NCBI GenBank assembly: GCA_020854835.1
Contig: JAHKLX010000025.1
Location: 1-48,117, forward strand
Length of the DNA stretch: 48,117 nucleotides
Direction of reading: 5' to 3'
DNA from: Microcaldota archaeon
GTDB lineage: Archaea > Micrarchaeota > Micrarchaeia > Anstonellales > JAGGVH01
Positions 16,290 through 25,527 of the stretch are shown here, in pieces (position 1 is the stretch's first letter; every line of letters starts with the position of its first letter). The notes below the pieces were generated by a model that saw only the letters and a program-made list of their open reading frames with translations, did not search any database and had not been told where the DNA came from. The position numbers and the translations under genes are program-made.

Positions 16290-19055
16290 ATGAATTTTAA
16301 TAAAAACAGCCCATTTATTTTAGTGTTTTTAATTATATTTATTTTTTCAATTGCGTTTTCTGGTTGTATCGAAGGTTTATACGATTGGTCTGAAGTTTCA
16401 ATTCCTGAAGAAGAAGCATTAGGAACACCCCGCGATCTTCCCTCTACAATATGTGATGGGGATGATTGTATTGCTTTTATATGTTCGCACAGACACGGAT
16501 TTTTAGGTTTAGGTTCGCCACTTTATACTGGCGGGGGACTTGGGGAGCAGGAATGTGCTTTTGTCGATTTAAATGAAGTTGAACACCCTGGCGCCATTTT
16601 AAAGCGACTTCAAGATTACAGGTGTGATGAGGGAATAATCACATTCACAGACAAAGGTTGTGAGATGAATGATGTTAGATTTTTTATGATAGGTGCAGGG
16701 AATACATTTGTAGAAAGTGCATTTATTTCTGGAGGAGAAAAACTCACATGCACTGTATATGGTGGCACGACAACACATGAACCAACTGCACCCTTGACTG
16801 GATACCACCCTCTTTTTGTTCCTGTTAATCCTGCAAATCCTACTCCTGATTGTAATACTGATGAAAAAGTTCCAGCAACACCTTCTTTAATGGCAACACA
16901 ATACTTAATAGTTGATAAATCAACAGGTAATTTAGTATCAAGACCAAATGGGGTTGTTGCCAAAGCTCACTTAAATGAAGGAACTATTCCAGTTTATGTT
17001 ATACCTGGAGATTGGTGGGGAGACGCGACTTATGATATCAAAACAAGACATATGGTTGAAGTAGTTAATTCAGTCGGATATATGAATTTTATAGCAGATA
17101 CCTCAAGCTGGCTTCACAAATATCGAGGTATAGGTCCTGTGGGTATAGTTATAGGGGAAGGAATGTGGAACAGTTTAGGCGATGCAGATGAAGAAGCCGA
17201 AACTGAAATTTTTTGTTATTTAAGGTCAATGTCAACTAAGATCAAAAACGCATGCCCTACTTGTCTTGTGGGGGTGTATATTCCCTACCAATATGTTGAA
17301 AAAAATGACTGGGGATTTGATGAATTTGGAATACCTATTCCTCCACAAGAATCTGTAGATTACACCAAACTAAATAATTCCCTAAGGATTATAGTTCAAG
17401 CAGACCAGTTACAAGATATTAATTTTGCTCTTGATAGCTGTTCAAGATATGGGTATGGATCTGATGTTGTTCAAAGATGTGTTCCTCCCACTATTGTTCA
17501 GGCAAGATCTAATAGGGAAGAAGCAATTTGTGGAGATGGATTCATACAGTCATCAAGTGGTGAAGAATGCGAATCAGATACTGATTGCACGGGTCCTGGT
17601 GAAACTTGTTATTTATGCAAATGTGTGACTGAAATACCCATTTGCGGTGACGGTATCATAGAAATAGACAAAGGAGAAGAATGCGAATCAGATGATGATT
17701 GCAGTGGAGGATTGAGTTGTGTAGGATGCAGGTGTTTCAGATCTGCAACCAATTATTGTGTTGATTTTATTGCCACATCTATTCATTTAAATTATGATGA
17801 AGATTGCGATCCTTTTGATGATATAATTCAAATACAAAATTTTGGTGAGCACATAAAAAATGAACACAGCAAACCTTCAATGCTTTTTATAAGTGGGGGA
17901 CACCCTGGTGAAAGTTATTATGGTGGAAACGCAAATTTAAACAGCAATAAAATATCCAGCGCATATACTGCTTTGACATATGTCCCTGGTCTTGCACAAG
18001 CTGGATTTATAGGTGTCAATTTCCCACTAATAGATGTTCCTCCTGAAATACTTGCTCCTGCAAGGGATAGGGGATATTCTGTATATCCTTCCACTTGGAG
18101 AGTCCAGGATGGTTTGACAACTACAGACGGTATAATAAATTATTCATGGGGGGTTCATGAATATGGGAAGGGAGTTATTTACGGTTACAAAACTTATTTA
18201 TTTTCAGAAACAAGCCAATACCCCTTAATAATGGGAAAAGGCAAAGGTTCTGGGGAAGTTTGCAATGCCCTCAGTACAACAGAAATATACACTCAACTTG
18301 CTTCGCCAGAAGAAAAACAGTGGGATCTAACAACTGTGCAGGAATGGTATTTATTTAAAGATATTACAGAACCTCGCCTTGTAATGAATCCTTTTTATGC
18401 TGAGGAAAAAGTTTCAGAACCAATTCACAAATGTGAAGGCACCACTTACAAGCTTCAAGACTTGAGAATGCCTATAACTACAAGCAGAGCAGGCAGTTTT
18501 ACTGATTTAAAAAAGCAATTTTATGGTGTTGATTACTGGAGAGTATATCACAGTTCGGGAGTATATGGAGTTGACCCCTGGTTTGTCTGGTCAGTATATA
18601 TGGTTGAAACAACAGGCAATTTCAATATAAATTCAATGAATCAATGGCTTGTATCAAATCCAGATGCGTTTTTCAAGATTATGGAAGGAGATTACAAAGC
18701 ACGAAGCAAAATGTATGAAACATTATATCCCTCAGAACCTTCTTGGTCGTCTCCTGATGAAGAATATATGTTTGAAAGGACAAGTGATGGTTATATCGCA
18801 CGCGATCAATTCAATTGGGTTGCGATTTATTTAACTGCTTGCGATTATTATTATCCTGGGTGTGCCGAAGAAACCATCAACAGTTTTAATGCAAACAACA
18901 ATTGCCCCTGCTCCAACAAAAATGGGATTATACCGTTTATACATGAAATTGTTATGAATAATAGATGTGATTCTAGTTTAAAATCAAAATTGGGAGACCC
19001 ACGAGTTAGAAAAACTTTTGCATGGTATGCTAAAATATATGAAGAGCTTAGGTGA
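16290..19055 (+). CDS. Cys-rich secreted lipoprotein with repeats and a lysozyme/SLT-like C-terminal region
   Basis: From ATG 16290 (GGTGAT at 16281) this is 921 aa. It begins with a lipoprotein-type signal ending in FSGC (Cys26). The middle region has alternating strand/helix blocks, including IVIGEGMWNSLGD and IKNACPTCLVGVYIP, and shares blocks with the secreted protein of cassette B (46648-48117). Two CGDG...GEECESD.DC repeats, about 40 residues each, lie near 413-490. The C-terminal region has VYGVDPWFVWSVYMVETTGNF with Glu773, which resembles the YGVDP...ES.FN core of lytic transglycosylases, although the GAxGLMQ motif is absent. It probably acts on or outside the cell surface. The gene lies 31 nt after giant A, so they are almost certainly cotranscribed. 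The enzymatic reading is tentative. Confidence 0.85.
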   Translation: MNFNKNSPFILVFLIIFIFSIAFSGCIEGLYDWSEVSIPEEEALGTPRDLPSTICDGDDCIAFICSHRHGFLGLGSPLYTGGGLGEQECAFVDLNEVEHPGAILKRLQDYRCDEGIITFTDKGCEMNDVRFFMIGAGNTFVESAFISGGEKLTCTVYGGTTTHEPTAPLTGYHPLFVPVNPANPTPDCNTDEKVPATPSLMATQYLIVDKSTGNLVSRPNGVVAKAHLNEGTIPVYVIPGDWWGDATYDIKTRHMVEVVNSVGYMNFIADTSSWLHKYRGIGPVGIVIGEGMWNSLGDADEEAETEIFCYLRSMSTKIKNACPTCLVGVYIPYQYVEKNDWGFDEFGIPIPPQESVDYTKLNNSLRIIVQADQLQDINFALDSCSRYGYGSDVVQRCVPPTIVQARSNREEAICGDGFIQSSSGEECESDTDCTGPGETCYLCKCVTEIPICGDGIIEIDKGEECESDDDCSGGLSCVGCRCFRSATNYCVDFIATSIHLNYDEDCDPFDDIIQIQNFGEHIKNEHSKPSMLFISGGHPGESYYGGNANLNSNKISSAYTALTYVPGLAQAGFIGVNFPLIDVPPEILAPARDRGYSVYPSTWRVQDGLTTTDGIINYSWGVHEYGKGVIYGYKTYLFSETSQYPLIMGKGKGSGEVCNALSTTEIYTQLASPEEKQWDLTTVQEWYLFKDITEPRLVMNPFYAEEKVSEPIHKCEGTTYKLQDLRMPITTSRAGSFTDLKKQFYGVDYWRVYHSSGVYGVDPWFVWSVYMVETTGNFNINSMNQWLVSNPDAFFKIMEGDYKARSKMYETLYPSEPSWSSPDEEYMFERTSDGYIARDQFNWVAIYLTACDYYYPGCAEETINSFNANNNCPCSNKNGIIPFIHEIVMNNRCDSSLKSKLGDPRVRKTFAWYAKIYEELR

Positions 19056-19059
19056 ATAA

Positions 19060-19419
19060 ATGAATTTAATTAGGGAATTTATAAAAGGCAGTTCTCCTTC
19101 TTCAACAAATTTCAAATTAAAATGTATTGTTTGTGATTACGATTTAACGGGCAAAGAACAAAAATGTCCCAATTGCGACACTCCTTTAGATTCAATGTTT
19201 ACTAAAGAATGTCCAAAGTGCCATTATGAAAATATGTGGTCTGCAAAAAAATGTCAACAGTGTGGAACAGATATAGAAAACGAACCTCCTTCAGGAACTG
19301 AAATAAAAAAGAAAGAAGTTTTCCAAGAAGATAAACTACTTTATAGATGTCCCATTTGTGGTTTTAAGGCAGATTATCCTTTTAATGTTTGCCCTGTCTG
19401 TGGGCAGGAATTGGCTTAG
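19060..19419 (+). CDS. Multi-zinc-ribbon protein (119 aa)
   Basis: Five CPxC/CxxC-type knuckles are visible: CIVC, CPNC, CPKC, CQQC, then CPIC and CPVC at the C-terminus. They make about three zinc ribbons joined by a short charged linker. There is no membrane segment, so the protein is cytoplasmic. Small proteins of this type are usually structural or partner-binding modules, and no DNA-binding domain is evident. GGTGAATAA directly precedes ATG 19060, and the lipoprotein stop codon lies inside this ribosome site, so translation is coupled. Its place behind giant A, which itself ends in a zinc-ribbon-like motif, suggests a cytoplasmic component of the same assembly; that is inference. Confidence 0.82.
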   Translation: MNLIREFIKGSSPSSTNFKLKCIVCDYDLTGKEQKCPNCDTPLDSMFTKECPKCHYENMWSAKKCQQCGTDIENEPPSGTEIKKKEVFQEDKLLYRCPICGFKADYPFNVCPVCGQELA

Positions 19420-19432
19420 AGAGGTGAAAAAT

Positions 19433-20068
19433 ATGGCGAAAAAGAAAGAAAAAAGTCAAGAGAAAAATGTAATTTATTCATTTTTCCAACCATTACTTAC
19501 TCCTTTGTTTTTGGGTTTGGCGTTTACTTTGTTTGTAGCCTTTTTCTTTGCGGCCCAAAGTATTCATAAAAATTTTTTTGAGGATTCTTTACATTTAGAA
19601 GGATGTGAAAAATATACTCCCACATGTCATTATACTACTGATGGCACACCAAATGAATTGTTTTATTTAGGTTTAACTTCAGAAGTTTATTATGGCTCTA
19701 TATTTAAAGAAACAAATGTTCCGTCAACAATTTTAACAGATATATCATTTTGGATAACTTTCATAGCGTTTATATTATCTGTATTAACAGGTTGGTTTGC
19801 AGTTTCCAGATTTAAAAAATCTGTTTGGCAGCCATTTGTTTTGGGTGCAATTGCTGGTTTGATTGCAGCATTTTTAGCTTCATCAGTTATTGCTTTATTT
19901 TACAATTGGGAGACGTACTTCCAGTATATATACATAAACAATCAGCCAATGACAATTTTGCCTTTTATAGTATTTATGTACATTTACTCAACGATATTCT
20001 GCGGGTTCTTTGGATTTTTCTGGGCCGGTTTTGGAGGTCTTGCTGCAAGGTTTTATAAAAGTGTTTAA
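19433..20068 (+). CDS. Four-TM membrane protein, cassette A
   Basis: From ATG 19433 this is 211 aa: a basic N-terminus (MAKKKEKSQEK), then TM segments at about 20-44, 103-125, 134-158 and 173-205. A roughly 55-residue loop after TM1 contains two Cys (CEKYTPTC) and would lie outside if the basic N-terminus is inside. The last two TMs are rich in Phe and Gly (FCGFFGFFWAGFGG), suggesting helix packing. I recognise no transporter motif. GAGGTGAAAA lies three bases before ATG 19433. It is the last gene of the run giant A, lipoprotein, zinc ribbon, this protein. A membrane channel or anchor of the assembly is possible but unproven. Confidence 0.8.
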   Translation: MAKKKEKSQEKNVIYSFFQPLLTPLFLGLAFTLFVAFFFAAQSIHKNFFEDSLHLEGCEKYTPTCHYTTDGTPNELFYLGLTSEVYYGSIFKETNVPSTILTDISFWITFIAFILSVLTGWFAVSRFKKSVWQPFVLGAIAGLIAAFLASSVIALFYNWETYFQYIYINNQPMTILPFIVFMYIYSTIFCGFFGFFWAGFGGLAARFYKSV

Positions 20069-20140
20069 TAAAATAAAGTGTATTACTATCTGAAAAAATT
20101 TATTTCAGCACATATTTAATTGTGTGTTGAAAATAAAAAA

Positions 20141-20148
20141 TATTTAAA
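20141..20148 (+). promoter_or_regulatory. TATA box for the dehydrogenase gene
   Basis: TATTTAAA in an AT-only stretch lies 35-42 nt before ATG 20183. The predicted start near 20170 precedes GGTGAT at 20173-20178. The remainder of the 114-base gap (20069-20182) shows no other recognisable element. Confidence 0.5.
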
Positions 20149-20182
20149 AATATTTGTAATATATTACTAAAGGGTGATTTGA

Positions 20183-20914
20183 ATGTTTTTGAAAGGAAAA
20201 GTTGCAGTTATAACTGGATCAACAAAAGGAATCGGTTTTGGAATTGCTAAAAAAATGCATGATGAAGGCGCATACGTTGTGATAAACAGTCGTTCTGAGG
20301 CTGATTGCAAAAAAGCATGCAAAAAGCTTGGAGAAAAGAGATGTATGTTTTCTGCTTGTGATATAAGTAAAAGAGAAGAAGTCAAAAAAATGATGAACTT
20401 AGTTGTCAAAAAATACAAAAGAATTGACATTCTCGTTAACAATGCAGGAATTTATCCCTTCAAGAGTTTCAGTGATCTTGATGATGAGACATGGGATAAA
20501 ACTATGGCCATAAATTTAAACGGAGTTTATTACTGTGCACAAGAAGCCCTTAAAAAAATGAAAAAAGGGGGAAGAATTGTCAATATTTCAAGTGTTGCAG
20601 CACATATTGGTTTTTCTAGTTTGGTGCACTACTGTGCTTCAAAAGGTGGTGTTGAGGGATTTACCAGGGGTCTAGCGATTGAGCTTGCACCCAAAGGAAT
20701 AACCGTAAATGCAGTTGCACCAGGAGCAATAAATGTTACTGGAAAAAAAGATGCTATGAAAAACAACCCTCTAACAAATTCAATACCTCTTAAATGTTTT
20801 GGAGAACCAAAAGACATAGCAAATCTGGTCGCATTCTTAGTTTCTGATGAAGCAAGTTACATAACGGGAGAATGCATAAAAGTTGATGGTGGAATGACAA
20901 TAAGAAATCCGTAA
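20183..20914 (+). CDS. Short-chain dehydrogenase/reductase (FabG-like 3-oxoacyl reductase family)
   Basis: This 243-aa classical SDR has the cofactor motif TGSTKGIG (11-18), NNAG (86-89), the catalytic Ser in NISS (134-137), YCASK (Tyr150, Lys154) and the PGAINVTG loop. It ends with the Gly-rich tail YITGECIKVDGGMT that is typical of FabG. An Arg in the INSRS segment after strand 2 suggests NADP preference. Substrate cannot be inferred: FabG-like enzymes reduce acyl thioesters, sugars or alcohols. GGTGAT lies four bases before ATG 20183. The gene has its own promoter and a T-run after it, so it appears to be an independent unit inserted between two sets of surface-protein genes. Confidence 0.93.
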   Translation: MFLKGKVAVITGSTKGIGFGIAKKMHDEGAYVVINSRSEADCKKACKKLGEKRCMFSACDISKREEVKKMMNLVVKKYKRIDILVNNAGIYPFKSFSDLDDETWDKTMAINLNGVYYCAQEALKKMKKGGRIVNISSVAAHIGFSSLVHYCASKGGVEGFTRGLAIELAPKGITVNAVAPGAINVTGKKDAMKNNPLTNSIPLKCFGEPKDIANLVAFLVSDEASYITGECIKVDGGMTIRNP

Positions 20915-20930
20915 ATTTCACAATCTTCAC

Positions 20931-20938
20931 TTTTTTTT
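20931..20938 (+). terminator. T8 terminator after the dehydrogenase
   Basis: Eight consecutive T residues lie 17 nt after the dehydrogenase stop codon and upstream of the next promoter. This is a typical archaeal T-run terminator. Confidence 0.5.
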
Positions 20939-20957
20939 AAATCTCTATTACATAATA

Positions 20958-20967
20958 TATTATAAAG
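20958..20967 (+). promoter_or_regulatory. TATA box; leaderless start for the Cys-rich HExxH protein
   Basis: The core TATTATAAAG lies 22-31 nt upstream of ATG 20989. A start 25-27 nt from the centre of the box falls on the ATG itself, and no GGTGA site is present. The transcript is therefore probably leaderless. Confidence 0.55.
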
Positions 20968-20988
20968 ATTATTTATTTTAATTATAAT

Positions 20989-23742
20989 ATGAAAAAAATA
21001 TTATTTTTAATTTTGATCACAGTTTTCTTTTTGTTCGGAAATGTGATAGCTTTTCAATTTGACGAAGGCAGACTTAATAATTGTTTATGCCAATGTGGTT
21101 GTTCTGCAGATGGGTGGGCATGTTATGCAGGGGTATCGTGTTATTATCATCCTGCTGAAAGAAGTTCTAGTCCTAATTGTATGGATACCAGTTTGGGCGT
21201 GTGCGTGTGTGAAGGTTTTGGCTGTGGTAGGGCGCAGATAGCAACAAGTGGGGATTGTTATGATAATTGTATACGTTCTTATGGGGAGCCTGTTTGTGGC
21301 GATGGAAACTGCGAAACCAACAAAGATGAAAATTGTGAGACCTGTCCTTCAGATTGTGCATGTACTGGTGCGAGGGTTTGCGATCCGACAGATAAATGGG
21401 GCGCAGACAATCAAGGATGTAAAGATGGTTGTGGAGATGGTGTATGTGTTGAACCATATGAAACTGGGGAAAATTGTCCAAAGGATTGCATAAATTGTGG
21501 GGACTATTATTGTTATGGTCCTGAAAATTTGGATAACTGTCCAGAAGATTGTTGGGTTTGTCCTGATGGAATATGCACTCCTCCAATTGAAAATATTACG
21601 ACATGTTGGCGGGATTGTGTTGTTTGTGGCGATGGAATTTGCAGCACACCTTATGAAACTGATAAACAATATGATGCAACTTATGGTACTGGTTGCCCTC
21701 AAGATTGCGGGAACTGCAATGGAAATGGCGTTTGTGATCCTGGAGAAAATGATGAAACGTGCCCTTCTGATTGTATTGAAAATTGTTATAATAATCGAGA
21801 TGATGATAGGGATGGTTTAATTGATTGTGATGATCCGGATTGTTTTTCAGAATCAATTTGCATGCCTCCAAATATCCCTGTCAGTATCCGGGTTTTAAAC
21901 GGAAAAGACGGAAAACCATTGAAGAACATCCAAGTTTCATTGTTTGTTCGGGATAACGATATAGATTTTTCACCCAATCCTTATGATATATCTTATGCAA
22001 ATTCAAATGGCATTGCAACATTTGAAGTTGATCAAATTCAATACAAAAAACCTATTTATGTTTATGCACTTGTAGAATTCAAAGATGAAGATGGAGTTTT
22101 TCAAATTATAAATAATGATCCTTCAACTGTAACTTATGGGAAGGTTGTATCTGCACCATCTCCCATTTTTGAGATTCCTTGGGGTTCAACTTTTGATATG
22201 GTTATGAAAACAGATGCAAGAGGAGTAGATACATCATTTATTGATCCTAGCATAAATTCCCGTTTAACAGATATTTCTTATATTTATTGGAACACGAAAG
22301 ATATCATCGAATATTTTGAAAATGATTTGGAACACGAGTTAGATACGTCTTTACTACCTGTTAAAATTTATGTTTTTAGTCCAAGAGGAACAACTTGCGA
22401 AGCATGCTATAGATATACAACACACGAAATATTTTTTGATGAGATCGCAAGCGTTCTAAATGATCCAACTGCTCCCGAAAACAGAGAATGGCATGAATTT
22501 ACTCACCATATGAATAAGGATTTATATGGTCTTTTTCCCTCGAGGGGTACTAATGATGTAAATCATGCTGGATTCAAAAACGAAATGACTACTGACAGCT
22601 ATACTGAAGCGTTTGCAGAGCTATGGCCCGTATTGCATGGGGGGGATGGAGTCTATGGAGGGTTTTATACTCTTGACAGTGAAACAAAAGCATGGGGCCG
22701 CTATGGTACGGATGAAGAGCTAGCATTTTTGTCTTTGATGTGGAGGTTACAACAGGAAATATTCTATGATGAATTAGAGTTCTGGAATTTTTTAGGTGAC
22801 AACAAACCAACAAATTCTCAGGAACTTTATAATGCAGTTTTGGACGAATATCCTGATGAAAAAGAAACAATGGATGAAATATTTATCAGGCATGGTTTTT
22901 TTAGGGATTCAGATATTGGAAATAAAAAATATGATGCAGGGGAGCCATGGTGGGACAAATCAAATGCAGCAGGCAACTATAACAGACGATATGATATTGG
23001 TGAGAAGTTTATTGATTTAGGAAGTAACACTACACAAGTATATAATGCTTCAACAGATAAAATTGGCGCCCCTTCAAATTATGAACGTCCAAACAGAAAC
23101 CGCAGGCCAAATTTTTGGTTTAATTTTGTAAAATTAGATGTGAAAGATAAAAGTGGAAATAAGATATCTGATGCTGCGTTTTCAATAACGTATCAGTTCA
23201 CGGGAACGTGCACAGGATCAACTTTCACTGAACAAGCTGTAATTAGGGATGATAGAATCTATATTTTGTTTCCAAATGATTTTGAATCATGCAATATACA
23301 GGCATCTATCTCTCCTAACAATTATGAAAATCTGGGCAATCTTTTAATATCACAACAAGAAATGGAAACATATATGGACCATCCCATTTCTCCCGAAGTT
23401 CTTGGAGAATCGGAAGAGAATTATTTTTCAGAAGGTTATGTTGCGTTGGCAGAAATAATTGTGGGCAATAAAATAGAATACTGCAACAACAACGGAAAAT
23501 GCGACCCTGGTGAAACTGCTTCATGTGTGGATTGTGCATTCCCCGAACCCCCTATTGAATGTTATATTAGAGAAGATTGCAGTTCTGGACTTTATTGTAA
23601 CGCAGGTTCGTGTAGCTCAATTCCCCCATCCACAAAACCCTCTCCTGTTAGGGATGATGATCAAGATGACTGTTGCGCAGGGTTTGTTATGCTATTTATT
23701 CTTATGGGGGCAGGATTTTTTGCTTCAAGCAGGTATAGCTAA
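20989..23742 (+). CDS. Secreted Cys-rich protein with HExxH (gluzincin-like) metalloprotease motif and C-terminal anchor
   Basis: This 917-aa protein has a signal peptide (MKKILFLILITVFFLFGNVIA). A Cys-rich region (about 30-295) contains six or so repeats of the form CGDGxC...E...CPxDC. A beta domain (about 300-400) begins SIRVLNGKDGKPLKNIQVSL, like a carboxypeptidase-regulatory or CnaB fold. Next is a region with EWHEFTHH (His502, Glu503, His506) and a downstream YTEAFAELW (Glu540), fitting the HExxH...E zinc site of gluzincins. Another beta domain and a second Cys cluster (NNNGKCDPGE) precede a final hydrophobic segment (FVMLFILMGAGFFASS) with a very short tail. It should be a cell-surface zinc protease anchored at its C-terminus. 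The substrate is unknown. It is transcribed from its own promoter, upstream of the pilus-type motor genes. Confidence 0.85.
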   Translation: MKKILFLILITVFFLFGNVIAFQFDEGRLNNCLCQCGCSADGWACYAGVSCYYHPAERSSSPNCMDTSLGVCVCEGFGCGRAQIATSGDCYDNCIRSYGEPVCGDGNCETNKDENCETCPSDCACTGARVCDPTDKWGADNQGCKDGCGDGVCVEPYETGENCPKDCINCGDYYCYGPENLDNCPEDCWVCPDGICTPPIENITTCWRDCVVCGDGICSTPYETDKQYDATYGTGCPQDCGNCNGNGVCDPGENDETCPSDCIENCYNNRDDDRDGLIDCDDPDCFSESICMPPNIPVSIRVLNGKDGKPLKNIQVSLFVRDNDIDFSPNPYDISYANSNGIATFEVDQIQYKKPIYVYALVEFKDEDGVFQIINNDPSTVTYGKVVSAPSPIFEIPWGSTFDMVMKTDARGVDTSFIDPSINSRLTDISYIYWNTKDIIEYFENDLEHELDTSLLPVKIYVFSPRGTTCEACYRYTTHEIFFDEIASVLNDPTAPENREWHEFTHHMNKDLYGLFPSRGTNDVNHAGFKNEMTTDSYTEAFAELWPVLHGGDGVYGGFYTLDSETKAWGRYGTDEELAFLSLMWRLQQEIFYDELEFWNFLGDNKPTNSQELYNAVLDEYPDEKETMDEIFIRHGFFRDSDIGNKKYDAGEPWWDKSNAAGNYNRRYDIGEKFIDLGSNTTQVYNASTDKIGAPSNYERPNRNRRPNFWFNFVKLDVKDKSGNKISDAAFSITYQFTGTCTGSTFTEQAVIRDDRIYILFPNDFESCNIQASISPNNYENLGNLLISQQEMETYMDHPISPEVLGESEENYFSEGYVALAEIIVGNKIEYCNNNGKCDPGETASCVDCAFPEPPIECYIREDCSSGLYCNAGSCSSIPPSTKPSPVRDDDQDDCCAGFVMLFILMGAGFFASSRYS

Positions 23743-23744
23743 AA

Positions 23745-23752
23745 TTTATAAA
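23745..23752 (+). promoter_or_regulatory. TATA box for the Tad-like motor operon
   Basis: TTTATAAA begins three bases after the HExxH gene stop and is centred 26 nt upstream of ATG 23775. This predicts a nearly leaderless transcript for the secretion ATPase operon, separate from the upstream gene. Confidence 0.6.
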
Positions 23753-23774
23753 GCTCACTTTGTTAGGATATGTT

Positions 23775-25523
23775 ATGGCAATCATAAAAACAAAAATAGA
23801 TGAAATGTGCATCCATTTAGAACAACATTCAAATGGATTGACTTTTTCAGAATTAGCCTCATATTTAAAAATCGATGAAGATGCAATCCAAAATTTTGCA
23901 GAGATGCTAGAATCAATTGGGGCGGTATCTATTGATTATTCTCCTTTATCTGGGAACAAGGTATCATTAAAACAAAAAAAATGGATGAAGATTCAGCAAA
24001 AAACATCCGGAAAAGTTATAGATGAATACATTTTAAATGTTAAAGGAATAACCGCAGATGTTGAAATAAAAAAACCTGAAGATAGTATAGTCCATCACTA
24101 TATATTAACCATAACTGATATCGGACCTTATACTCAAACTTATTTGGAAGCTGTCAGAGATAAAATTTCAAGAATTGTAGTTGTATCCCCTGAAGATTTG
24201 ATGAATAGTGCAAAAACTGAATCAGTTTACAGCAAATTCCAAGAAGCCTCAAAACCTTTTTTTGAAACTCTCAATATCTCAAAAGAAAAAATTGACATTT
24301 TAACTGGTTCGCTTTTGATTAAAATGTATGGTTTGGGCGAATTGGAGTTTTTACTTGTTGACAATGATTTAGAAGAGGTTTGTGTTAATGGAGCAGGAAA
24401 TCCTGTCGGGGTTTACCATAAAAGGTTTGGATGGTGCAAAACCAACATAATTATCGCTACTGAAGAAGAAGTTTTTGAATATTCTGCCCAAGTGGCAAGA
24501 AGATCCGGCAGAGATATAACGCTGTTATCCCCTATTATGGATGCACATCTTGAAACTGGAGACAGGGTGGCGGCAACATTGTTTCCCATAACAAGTTCTG
24601 GAAACACCATCACAATCAGAAAGTTTGCCAGAAAACCTTGGACAATAACAGATTTTATAGATCCATCGATAAATACTTTAGATGTTGAAACAGCTGCTTT
24701 CTTATGGGCTGCAGTTCAATATGAATTAAATATATTAGTTGCAGGAGGATCTGCAAGCGGAAAAACAAGCATGCTCAACACACTTGTTTCTTTAATACCT
24801 GCAAACCAAAGAATCGTGAGTATTGAAGATACTAGAGAAATAAATTTACCACATTATTCAACTTGGAATTGGATTCCTATGACAACAAGAGCTTCAAATG
24901 TTGAAAATAAAGGGGAAGTTACGATGATTGATCTCATGCAATCTTCTTTAAGATTAAGACCCGAAAGAATGATTGTTGGTGAGGTTAGAAGACCTCTTGA
25001 AGCTCATGCAATGTTTGAAGCTATGCAAACTGGTCATTCAGTTTATTCAACAATGCATGCGCAAAGTGCAGAGCAGGTTTTGAGAAGATTGTCTTCCGAA
25101 CCTTTCAATATTCCTTCAGTTGAATTACAATCCCTTCACATAATAACCGTACAATACAGGGATAGAAAAACAGGGAGAAGAAGAACTTCTGAAACATCTG
25201 AGGTTTTATCAACAAAATCTGAAACTCTTCCCTTAAATAAAGTTTATTTGTGGCATCCAAGGAGTGATAAATTCGAAAAACTATCTGAAAGTATAAGAGT
25301 TTTTGAAGAATTGAATCTTTATACAGGAATGACTCCAAAAGAAATTTCTGCAGATCTTAAGGATAAGATTGTTGTTCTTGACTGGATGCTAAAAAAAGGC
25401 GTAAAAGATGTGGATTCTGTTGGTGCAGTTGTTAATGCTTATTACACAAGCCCTGAAAAAGCAATCAAATTAATCAAGTCAAAAGCACCTGCACAAAAAG
25501 TGCTTTCTTTGCTTAAGGAGTGA
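23775..25523 (+). CDS. Type II/IV secretion system ATPase (TadA/GspE/FlaI family)
   Basis: From ATG 23775 this is 582 aa. A winged-helix-like N-terminus (GLTFSELASYLKIDEDAI) leads into the N-terminal secretion-ATPase domain (about 165-290; GELEFLLVDNDLEEVCVNG). The RecA-like motor has Walker A GGSASGKT (324-331), the Asp box SIEDTREI (349-356), Walker B RMIVGEVR (398-405) and the His box TMHAQSAEQV (426-435). Proteins of this family hexamerise at the cytoplasmic membrane and drive pilus, archaellum or secretion assembly. It is followed by two GspF/TadC-type membrane proteins, as in Tad and archaeal adhesion-pilus loci. TTG 23760 is an alternative start, but the TATA box position favours 23775. 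No prepilin or prepilin peptidase is visible in the window. Confidence 0.93.
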   Translation: MAIIKTKIDEMCIHLEQHSNGLTFSELASYLKIDEDAIQNFAEMLESIGAVSIDYSPLSGNKVSLKQKKWMKIQQKTSGKVIDEYILNVKGITADVEIKKPEDSIVHHYILTITDIGPYTQTYLEAVRDKISRIVVVSPEDLMNSAKTESVYSKFQEASKPFFETLNISKEKIDILTGSLLIKMYGLGELEFLLVDNDLEEVCVNGAGNPVGVYHKRFGWCKTNIIIATEEEVFEYSAQVARRSGRDITLLSPIMDAHLETGDRVAATLFPITSSGNTITIRKFARKPWTITDFIDPSINTLDVETAAFLWAAVQYELNILVAGGSASGKTSMLNTLVSLIPANQRIVSIEDTREINLPHYSTWNWIPMTTRASNVENKGEVTMIDLMQSSLRLRPERMIVGEVRRPLEAHAMFEAMQTGHSVYSTMHAQSAEQVLRRLSSEPFNIPSVELQSLHIITVQYRDRKTGRRRTSETSEVLSTKSETLPLNKVYLWHPRSDKFEKLSESIRVFEELNLYTGMTPKEISADLKDKIVVLDWMLKKGVKDVDSVGAVVNAYYTSPEKAIKLIKSKAPAQKVLSLLKE

Positions 25524-25527
25524 TTTG

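Noticed and set aside
20069..20182. Possible RNA gene in the intergenic gap
   Set aside because: The gap is almost all A and T, with no cloverleaf or conserved stem that I can see; promoter elements explain it.
21173..21871. Several long minus-strand frames rich in His and Asn opposite the Cys-rich repeats
   Set aside because: They are mirror images of the repetitive Cys codons of the secreted protein, have no ribosome sites and give low-complexity sequence.
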